NCBI GenBank assembly: GCA_029256645.1
Contig: JAQSXM010000245.1
Coordinates: 1-5,796, forward strand
DNA from: Sporomusa sp.
GTDB taxonomy: Bacteria; Bacillota_C; Negativicutes; Sporomusales; Sporomusaceae
Length of the DNA stretch: 5,796 nt
Direction of reading: 5' to 3'
The stretch's first letter is position 1; every line of letters starts with the position of its first letter. Below are positions 1 to 4,702 of the stretch, piece after piece. The notes under the pieces are model-generated. The model searched no databases. It saw only the letters and a program-made list of their open reading frames with translations, and had not been told where the DNA came from. A program made the translations under genes and the position numbers.

Positions 1-366
1 CAGTACTACCCGGAGGATATGATCACCGACCAGCCTGAACGGCTGGTTATCGCTGAGCTCATTAGAGAAAAAGTGCTGCATTTAACCAAAGAGGAGATCC
101 CGCACGCGATCCTTGTGGACATTGAAGAAATTACTACAAGGCATAATGATGACCTATATGTTAGAGCTGTCATCTATGTGGAGCGAGACTCGCAAAAAGG
201 CATTGTAATCGGTGCTGGTGGGCACCTGCTTAAGGATATCGGCCGGCTCGCACGTGCCGATATTGAGAATCTTTTGGGCTCGAAAGTCTATCTGGATTTA
301 TGGGTTAAAGTGAAGAAAGACTGGCGTAACCGCGCTAATGTTTTAAAAAGTTTTGGTTTTGATTGA
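1..366 (+). CDS. era: GTPase Era, C-terminal part (5' end outside the window)
   Basis: Era is a GTPase that binds the 3' end of 16S rRNA and helps mature the 30S subunit. The frame is open from base 1 and encodes 121 residues ending in the usual ...KSFGFD-type tail, so about 60% of a roughly 300-residue protein, including the whole G domain, lies upstream. What is visible is the linker [14 protein letters not shown] and the KH domain: an alpha segment ([12 protein letters not shown]), then [17 protein letters not shown], the GxxG loop, and the strongly conserved [16 protein letters not shown]. The KH loop reads [12 protein letters not shown], where the commonest form has a lysine (GKGG), so one loop residue differs. 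An internal ATG at base 19 is not a start, because the homology continues upstream of it. Era commonly lies near recO in Bacillota, which fits the rest of the window. The assignment is secure. Confidence 0.97.
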   Translation, partial: QYYPEDMITDQPERLVIAELIREKVLHLTKEEIPHAILVDIEEITTRHNDDLYVRAVIYVERDSQKGIVIGAGGHLLKDIGRLARADIENLLGSKVYLDLWVKVKKDWRNRANVLKSFGFD

Positions 367-383
367 GCTTAGGAAAGTTTTTG

Positions 384-406
384 AGGCTACCGCTCAGCGG
401 TAGCCT
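384..406 (+). terminator. hairpin after era, probable intrinsic terminator
   Basis: A perfect 10-bp stem (AGGCTACCGC at 384-393 and GCGGTAGCCT at 397-406) with a 3-nt loop begins 18 nt after the era stop codon. The downstream tract ATTCATTTATT is only moderately T-rich, so termination may be partial. It lies just before a new promoter, which supports a transcription boundary. Confidence 0.7.
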
Positions 407-415
407 ATTCATTTA

Positions 416-444
416 TTGACCAATACGATGCTTAATGGTATCAT
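416..444 (+). promoter_or_regulatory. sigma-A-type promoter for the DUF502/CNNM pair
   Basis: The -35 box TTGACC (416-421) and the -10 box TATCAT (439-444) are separated by exactly 17 nt. The expected start of transcription is near 451, inside the ribosome binding site AAGGAGAGGTG (449-459). The leader would then be only about 14 nt. The promoter also shows that an upstream in-frame ATG at 435 cannot be the translation start, because it lies before the transcription start. Confidence 0.7.
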
Positions 445-464
445 TTGTAAGGAGAGGTGAATTA

Positions 465-1049
465 ATGAAGTGGGTTTATAAATATTTTATTAATGGGCTA
501 ATTGTCATTGTCCCGATTGCACTTACGGCAGTTGTAGTTATTAATATCTTTGCATTTACCGAACGTCTTTTAGGGCAATATCTGCCAATTCATTTTCCGG
601 GTTTAGCACTCGCTGTTGTCTTATTTTTGATTGTTTTTGTTGGCTGGTTATCTTCTCACTGGATTTCAAAAAAAGTCATTAATTATTGTGAACGAGTGGT
701 AGGCTCTATACCTGTAGTTAAATTTATTTATAATAGTGTCAAGCAAATATCAACAGCCGTATTTGAATCACAGAAATTATTAGAAAATGCGGTACTGGTG
801 CCATATCCCCATCCTGAGGTTAAGGCCCTTGGATTTGTTATGCCGGAATTATCGGCTCCGCTAGCCGAAAAATTTTCAGAAGAGCATGTATGCGTGTTTG
901 TCCCTATGAGCTTAAATCTAACTTCAGGATTTAATATTATCCTACCAAGGCGGGACATAATACCTTTAGATGTAACAAGCGAAAGTGCACTGCAATATGT
1001 TATTACAGCTGGCGCAATTATGCCCCGCAGTAATGATTCCAATAACTAG
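465..1049 (+). CDS. DUF502 family membrane protein
   Basis: A 194-residue protein of the DUF502 family, whose biochemical function is unknown to me. Two hydrophobic segments stand out: residues about 8-30 (GLIVIVPIALTAVVVINIF) and about 44-63 (from FPGLALAVVLF to GWL). They place the protein in the cytoplasmic membrane with a soluble C-terminal half. Family signatures seen are GLIVIVPIALT near the N-terminus, GSIPVVKFIYNSVKQ (80-94), VP...NLTSG (136-145) and the late segment with TSESALQYVITAGA. The start at 465 is chosen because the strong site AAGGAGAGGTG (449-459) lies 5-10 nt upstream; the in-frame ATG at 435 has no such site and lies inside the promoter. The gene is AT-rich by eye. The next gene begins 11 nt after its stop and has its Shine-Dalgarno across this stop codon, so the two are probably co-translated. 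The family call is good; the role is unknown. Confidence 0.9.
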   Translation: MKWVYKYFINGLIVIVPIALTAVVVINIFAFTERLLGQYLPIHFPGLALAVVLFLIVFVGWLSSHWISKKVINYCERVVGSIPVVKFIYNSVKQISTAVFESQKLLENAVLVPYPHPEVKALGFVMPELSAPLAEKFSEEHVCVFVPMSLNLTSGFNIILPRRDIIPLDVTSESALQYVITAGAIMPRSNDSNN

Positions 1050-1054
1050 GGGAG
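1048..1054 (+). promoter_or_regulatory. ribosome binding site AGGGGAG that points to a non-canonical start
   Basis: AGGGGAG overlaps the TAG stop of the DUF502 gene. Spacing is 6 nt to the in-frame GTT at 1061 and 9 nt to ATC at 1064, but only 2 nt to the out-of-frame ATG at 1057. It is the only good site upstream of the CNNM coding frame. It therefore argues that translation begins near 1061 and not at the GTG at 1136. Confidence 0.6.
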
Positions 1055-1060
1055 AGATGC

Positions 1061-2398
1061 GTTATCGATTCGCCTTTATTCAGTTTAATTAAACTGGGGG
1101 CTGCAATTTTACTGGTTTTAGTCAATGGTTTTTTTGTGTTAGCTGAGTTTTCGTTAGTCAAAATCCGCAAGACCAGGCTGGAAGAATTGGCTCATCAGGG
1201 TAACAGCAGGGCTAAATTAGCCTTAAAGGTGGTTGCTTCTTTTGACACTTATCTAGGTGCGACCCAGTTGGGCATTACCCTAGCGTCCCTCGCACTAGGT
1301 TGGTTAGGTGAACCGGCAATATCATCTTTATTAGAGCCTGTTTTGCTTACATATGTTCCACTTTCTGAGTGGATGATTACTGCTATAAGTATTGCATTAG
1401 GCTTTATACTTATTACCTTTTTACACATTGTTATCGGTGAACTTGTGCCAAAGTCAATGGCTATCCAAAGGGCTGAGAACATGGCGCTGGCTTGTGTCTG
1501 GCCATTATATATTTTTCACAAGCTTGGTTACCCGATTATTCTACTGTTTAACCGTACTGCCCAATTTATATTGGGTATGCTGGGAATTAAGGCTGTCAAT
1601 GAAGCGGACCTGACTCATTCTGAAGAAGAACTGAGAATGATTGTGAGTGCCAGTCACCGCGGTGGGGTACTAAATCAGATGGAAAGTGAGCTCATAGACA
1701 ATGTTTTTGACTTTGCTGACCGCTTAGCCAGGGAAATTATGTTGCCGCGCCAGGATATGATCTGCCTATTTGCTGATGATACCTTTGCCGAAAACATGAA
1801 GGTGGTACGGGAGACCGGACACACCCGGTATCCTTTATGTGTCGAGGATAAAGATCACATTATTGGCATGGTTCATATTCGTGACCTAATGGATTTTGAT
1901 ATAAGTTCTGATAGTGAGCGTGATTTAACATCGATAGTTCGGGAGATATTAGTAGTACCTGAAGGTATGTCTGTTGCTCACCTTTTGCAGGTTATGCGGC
2001 GTAAGCGTACTCATTTGGCTGTTGTTGCTGATGAATACGGTGGTACTGCCGGTTTAGTAGCCCTTGAAGACGTAATTGAGGAGATTGTCGGCGACATTCA
2101 GGACGAACATGATGTAATTGAAGATATAGAGATTCAGCGTTTGTCTGACGGGAGTTATGAGTTTGATGGCCGGGTGCTGTTAGATGATGTAACTGAACTC
2201 CTGAATATCCGTTTAGAAGACCATGAGGAGGATACTGTTGGTGGTTATATATTTGGAATGTTAGGGCGACGTCCTGAAATTGGCGACAAGGTAAATATTG
2301 GTGATTACTCATTTGAGGTGCTCCGAGTCAACGGATTTAGGGTTGTAAGAGTGAAGGCTGTACCGCTATTCCCACTTGAAATAGCTGAAGAGGTATAG
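1061..2398 (+). CDS. CNNM/CorC (HlyC/CorC) family transporter: DUF21, CBS pair, CorC_HlyC
   Basis: A membrane protein of the family often annotated as hemolysin; members are linked to Mg2+ or other divalent-cation transport or efflux, and the substrate here cannot be read from sequence. If started at 1061 it has 445 residues. The DUF21 membrane domain covers about 8-200: a first helix (9-25), then VLAEFSLVKIRKTRLEE, GATQLGITLASLALGWLGEP (66-85) and the conserved GELVPKS (126-132). Next are the linker EEELRMIVSAS, CBS1 (about 216-278), CBS2 (about 285-347, with DEYGGTAGLVALEDVIEEIVGDI) and a CorC_HlyC domain (about 360-440). The open frame (from 1046) has no ATG, GTG or TTG before GTG 1136. 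Starting at 1136 would remove the first helix and leave no ribosome binding site. I therefore place the start at GTT 1061 (ATC 1064 is the alternative), 6 nt after AGGGGAG. Family confidence is high; the start is uncertain. Confidence 0.88.
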   Translation, partial: VIDSPLFSLIKLGAAILLVLVNGFFVLAEFSLVKIRKTRLEELAHQGNSRAKLALKVVASFDTYLGATQLGITLASLALGWLGEPAISSLLEPVLLTYVPLSEWMITAISIALGFILITFLHIVIGELVPKSMAIQRAENMALACVWPLYIFHKLGYPIILLFNRTAQFILGMLGIKAVNEADLTHSEEELRMIVSASHRGGVLNQMESELIDNVFDFADRLAREIMLPRQDMICLFADDTFAENMKVVRETGHTRYPLCVEDKDHIIGMVHIRDLMDFDISSDSERDLTSIVREILVVPEGMSVAHLLQVMRRKRTHLAVVADEYGGTAGLVALEDVIEEIVGDIQDEHDVIEDIEIQRLSDGSYEFDGRVLLDDVTELLNIRLEDHEEDTVGGYIFGMLGRRPEIGDKVNIGDYSFEVLRVNGFRVVRVKAVPLFPLEIAEEV

Positions 2399-2415
2399 TT
2401 TTAAATTTAATAGGG

Positions 2416-2444
2416 TTGAGGCTAATCCTGCCTGCCAATATAAG
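2416..2444 (+). promoter_or_regulatory. probable sigma-A-type promoter for yqzL-recO
   Basis: TTGAGG (2416-2421) and TATAAG (2439-2444) are separated by 17 nt, in the 65-nt gap after the CNNM gene. No terminator is visible in that gap, so read-through from the upstream unit is also possible. The predicted start near 2451 would again give a very short leader, with GAAGGGA (2448-2454) at its 5' end. Confidence 0.5.
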
Positions 2445-2463
2445 AGTGAAGGGATGATGTCGA

Positions 2464-2658
2464 GTGTTATTACGGGAAACAATGTGGGAGATTTTTTTAA
2501 GTACCGGTAATATCGATGCTTACCTTACCTATCGTGCCTGTTTAGATTCCCATACCAGTCAGCATGAATCAACCGATGAATCCAGCGAACTATTAGTAGT
2601 ACCAGAATATCTTTGGAATAACTTATTACGAGAGTTACGTGAGGTTAGATGGCAGTAG
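2464..2658 (+). CDS. yqzL: YqzL-like small protein
   Basis: A 64-residue protein whose N-terminal part (WEIFLSTGNIDAYLTYRACL, about residues 8-27) matches the core W..F..TG.I.AYL.Y of the YqzL family. YqzL is a small protein of unknown function encoded just upstream of recO in Bacillus and relatives. The location here is the same, which supports the call. The start GTG 2464 gives MLLRETMWEIF, the usual short lead-in before the Trp, with GAAGGGA about 10 nt upstream. An internal ATG at 2482 is the alternative, with a poorer site. The protein is longer than the roughly 45-50 residues I recall for Bacillus YqzL; the extra part is a polar, Ser/His/Glu-rich linker and a C-terminal amphipathic stretch (PEYLWNNLLRELREVRW). 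Its last 10 nt overlap recO, so translation is probably coupled. Confidence 0.8.
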   Translation: MLLRETMWEIFLSTGNIDAYLTYRACLDSHTSQHESTDESSELLVVPEYLWNNLLRELREVRWQ

Positions 2659-3392
2659 AGTATCAAACTGAAGCCATTCTGTTGGCGGCTCGCGATTGGA
2701 GTACAGCTGACAGAATGGTCACTTTGTTTTCGCGTGAATATGGTATTGTTACCGCTATGGCGTATGGTGCCCGTCAACCCAGGAATCGTTTGGGTGGCAG
2801 CCTGCAGACTTTCTCTCATTTAAATTTGTCCATATCCTCCGGTAGTAAAGGCATGGATACAATCAGACAGTGTGAAATACAAACCTCATTTCGGCAAATT
2901 CGGGAAGATTTAACAAGATTAGCTTATGCCAATTTTATTTCCGAATTAACAACCGGACTATGGCCGGAACGCCAGACTGAGCCGGAGGTGTTTGACACAC
3001 TATTAATTGTATTGAATTTGCTCGTAGACCGCAATCCGCGTATTGCTGCGCTGGTGGGTGCCTGGCATTTGATGGTATTTGCCGGGTTTCAGCCTCAATA
3101 TGAGCTCTGCACCCGGTGTGGACAAGAGCTAAGCTTGCCTGCCTACTTTAGCTATTCTGATGGTGGTGGTATGTGTTGTGCCTGCAGTTCACCCGGCATT
3201 CCGGCGTTTGAGCAGTCAGATAAAATTTTTCTGGACAAATTGTTTACAATGGATTTAACTCAACCGGGGCAGTTTGCTGTTAACTCTAAAACGCTGGCTA
3301 ATGCAGAGCGATTGTTATATGGTTTTGTGCGGCACCAATTGGAACGTCCATTAAAATCCTTAGATTTTATCAACCAAATTAATGCCTTATAA
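2649..3392 (+). CDS. recO: DNA repair protein RecO
   Basis: RecO acts with RecR (and RecF) to load RecA on SSB-coated single-stranded DNA and to anneal strands in recombinational repair. At 247 residues it has the usual full length. The N-terminal OB-fold is recognisable: YQTEAILLAARDWSTADRMVTLFSREYGIVTAMAYGARQPRNRLGGSL is read across residues 5-52. It is followed by the helical region and a four-cysteine zinc site: C154-x2-C157 (CTRCG) and C176-x2-C179 (CCAC), with DGGG just before the second pair. The start ATG 2649 gives the expected MAVEYQTEAI and lies 4 nt after GTGAGG inside the yqzL coding sequence, so the two frames overlap by 10 nt. The gene downstream has its own -10 box, and no terminator is evident between them. 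Nothing appears broken or missing. Confidence 0.97.
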   Translation: MAVEYQTEAILLAARDWSTADRMVTLFSREYGIVTAMAYGARQPRNRLGGSLQTFSHLNLSISSGSKGMDTIRQCEIQTSFRQIREDLTRLAYANFISELTTGLWPERQTEPEVFDTLLIVLNLLVDRNPRIAALVGAWHLMVFAGFQPQYELCTRCGQELSLPAYFSYSDGGGMCCACSSPGIPAFEQSDKIFLDKLFTMDLTQPGQFAVNSKTLANAERLLYGFVRHQLERPLKSLDFINQINAL

Positions 3393-3414
3393 ATAGGCAT
3401 AATTACTGTATAAT
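3387..3414 (+). promoter_or_regulatory. possible promoter for the DUF4342 gene
   Basis: A perfect -10 box TATAAT lies at 3409-3414. The best upstream match is poor: TTATAA at 3387-3392 with 16-nt spacing, overlapping the recO stop codon. Transcription would start near 3421, giving a leader of about 32 nt. That leader can fold: TAACCC (3424-3429) pairs with GGGTTA (3441-3446), covering part of the presumed G-rich ribosome binding site. Confidence 0.4.
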
Positions 3415-3452
3415 CGGGGAAGCTAACCCAAAACTATTGGGGGTTATACAAG

Positions 3453-3893
3453 ATGGATATTACTTTAGAGAAAATTGATATGATTCGTGAACGTACAGGG
3501 GTGTCTTACCGGGAAGCCAAAGGGGCGTTAGAACGCAATGCAGGCAATGTAATTGAGACCCTGATTGAGCTTGAGGATAAGAATAAAACCAACTGGACAG
3601 AAGAGTTCTCGGTCCGTTCGACCGAGGTCATTGATAAAGTTAAGGAACTTATCCGTGAAGGGAACGTTAACAAGATACGTGTCAAGCATGATGGGCGGGT
3701 GTTGGCGGAAATACCAGTAGCACTGGGAGCCATTGGCGCTGTTGTGTTGCCGCAGCTGGCAGCTTTGGGCGTGCTGGTGGCAGTATTTAAACGTTGTACT
3801 ATTGAGGTAGTAAGGCGTGATACGGAGCAGGTTGATGTCAAAGAGGAAGAGGCCGAGGAAGAAATGGACAAGTTCCCCAGAGATGTATATTAG
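3453..3893 (+). CDS. UBA-like plus DUF4342 domain protein
   Basis: A 146-residue protein that I recognise as a DUF4342 family member; its function is unknown. Residues about 2-42 (EKIDMIRERTGVSYREAKGALERNAGNVIETLIELE, read in two parts) form a UBA/TS-N-like three-helix module, with the typical TGVSY..A..AL...GNV pattern also found at the N-terminus of EF-Ts. Residues about 46-122 are the DUF4342 region: a helix (TEVIDKVKELIREGNV), KIRVKHDGRVLAEIPV, and a strikingly hydrophobic stretch (about 87-112, IPVALGAIGAVVLPQL onward) that may be buried or membrane-associated. The tail is acidic (EEEAEEEMDK). The start ATG 3453 lies 9 nt after a run of five G. Its position between recO and glyQ may be a lineage trait. 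A clear terminator closes the unit 27 nt after the stop. Confidence 0.85.
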   Translation: MDITLEKIDMIRERTGVSYREAKGALERNAGNVIETLIELEDKNKTNWTEEFSVRSTEVIDKVKELIREGNVNKIRVKHDGRVLAEIPVALGAIGAVVLPQLAALGVLVAVFKRCTIEVVRRDTEQVDVKEEEAEEEMDKFPRDVY

Positions 3894-3919
3894 GCTTTAA
3901 ACTGCAAAAATAGCTCATT

Positions 3920-3953
3920 AAAAACATTCTTCACATATGGAGGGTGTTTTTTT
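3920..3953 (+). terminator. intrinsic terminator after the DUF4342 gene
   Basis: A 13-bp stem with three G.U pairs (3920-3932 with 3939-3951) closes a 6-nt loop ACATAT. It is followed by a run of seven T (3947-3953) that forms the end of the stem and the tail. It separates this unit from the PAS gene. Confidence 0.85.
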
Positions 3954-4043
3954 ATTCCCCATAAAATCAGTAAAAACTGACCCGGAAGCCAGAAGGATAA
4001 AATGGTTAAATGTTGAAAATATTGTAATATTATCTTAAGAATG

Positions 4044-4049
4044 AAAGGA
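4044..4049 (+). promoter_or_regulatory. ribosome binding site AAAGGA that decides the PAS gene start
   Basis: AAAGGA lies 8 nt before ATG 4058, a normal distance. The in-frame ATG at 4049 overlaps its last base and could not use it. The start is therefore set at 4058, three codons shorter than the longest open frame. Confidence 0.65.
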
Positions 4050-4057
4050 TGTGTGTA

Positions 4058-4657
4058 ATGCTCGACATATTAGAAGATAATGAGTTTTTCAAACTTCTAT
4101 TTAAAATCATTCCAGCTGGAATAATTCTGGCAGACGCAAATGGGTATGTGCATGCAATAAATCCAGAAGGAAATAGAATATTTTGTGTGAAACCGCTTAA
4201 TGATAATGTTCTTCGCCGTGGCGGAGAATTGCTGCATTGCATTAATGCTAAGAATGGGTGTGGCTCTTCTGCTAATTGTGAGAATTGTCTACTTAGGGCT
4301 AATGCGATGTTGGCAATCAATGGGAAAACGGTTTCCCGACAGAAAGGTAAGTTTGCAGTTATCAAGGATAATGAGATAAAAGAATTTGTATTCCAGGTAA
4401 CTGCGGCTCCGCTTGTGTACAAACAATACACAATGTCTATTTTAATCATTGAAGATATATCTTTAATTACAGAGCTTTCAGGGTTAATTCCAATTTGTTC
4501 ATCTTGTCATAATATCCGAAATGAGAAAGGTGAATGGACGAATATCTCAAAATACTTACAGGAACATTCTGAGGCACAATTCACACATGATTATTGTCCT
4601 GACTGTTCACACCAATTATTAAATAAGCGATCAAAACCTGAATCTAGACCTAAGTAA
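4058..4657 (+). CDS. stand-alone PAS protein with two cysteine-rich motifs
   Basis: A 199-residue soluble protein with no membrane segment. Residues about 10-125 look like a PAS sensor domain (IIPAGIILADANGYVHAINPEGNR at 18-40; the final strands include FVFQVTAAPLV and MSILIIEDISLI). Inserted in it is a cysteine cluster C61-x6-C68-x5-C74-x2-C77, which resembles the Cys-rich PAS subtype I have seen in bacterial sensor kinases. Residues about 138-190 carry a second module: LIPICSSCHNIR (C147, C150), GEW, then HSEAQFTHDYCPDC (H170, H177, C180, C183). This matches a common C-terminal ICxSCKKIR...W...SHGICPxC motif found on response regulators and PAS proteins; the cysteines are well placed to bind metal. 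There is no kinase, GGDEF, HD-GYP or DNA-binding output, so it may signal to a partner. Redox, metal or heme sensing is inference. It has a terminator before it and a promoter after it, and seems AT-richer than its neighbours. Confidence 0.78.
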   Translation: MLDILEDNEFFKLLFKIIPAGIILADANGYVHAINPEGNRIFCVKPLNDNVLRRGGELLHCINAKNGCGSSANCENCLLRANAMLAINGKTVSRQKGKFAVIKDNEIKEFVFQVTAAPLVYKQYTMSILIIEDISLITELSGLIPICSSCHNIRNEKGEWTNISKYLQEHSEAQFTHDYCPDCSHQLLNKRSKPESRPK

Positions 4658-4668
4658 TCAATATCCCC

Positions 4669-4697
4669 TTGATTTTCCTATATTTCCATGATAAAAT
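4669..4697 (+). promoter_or_regulatory. sigma-A-type promoter of the glyQ leader
   Basis: TTGATT (4669-4674) and TAAAAT (4692-4697) are separated by 17 nt. Transcription should start near 4704, just ahead of the T-box structure and about 320 nt upstream of glyQ. Confidence 0.75.
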
Positions 4698-4702
4698 TTT
4701 GA

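Noticed and set aside
435..464. Ten extra in-frame codons upstream of the DUF502 start
   Set aside because: The ATG at 435 lies within the promoter, before the expected transcription start, has no ribosome binding site, and adds a charged stretch not expected before the first helix.
728..1042. 104-codon minus-strand open frame inside the DUF502 gene
   Set aside because: It is opposite a recognised coding gene, has low-complexity wording and resembles no family I know.
1428..1613. 61-codon plus-strand open frame inside the CNNM gene
   Set aside because: It is a shifted frame within a recognised domain and has no independent support.
2417..2434. AGGC...GCCT mini-hairpin after the CNNM gene as a terminator
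   Set aside because: It has only 4 bp and no T-run, so it is too weak to be called a terminator.
3506..3871. 121-codon minus-strand open frame opposite the DUF4342 gene
   Set aside because: The Ser/Thr-rich translation is typical of the antisense of a Glu/Val-rich gene, and it is entirely covered by a recognised gene.
3967..3980. Small hairpin TCAGT-AAAA-ACTGA after the DUF4342 terminator
   Set aside because: A 5-bp stem with no T-tract and no nearby role; it is likely chance.
4049..4057. ATG 4049 as start of the PAS protein
   Set aside because: Its first base lies within AAAGGA, so there is no spacing for ribosome binding; ATG 4058 is correctly spaced.
4030..4449. 139-codon minus-strand open frame opposite the PAS gene
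   Set aside because: The opposite strand carries recognised PAS and cysteine motifs; the antisense product matches no family I know.
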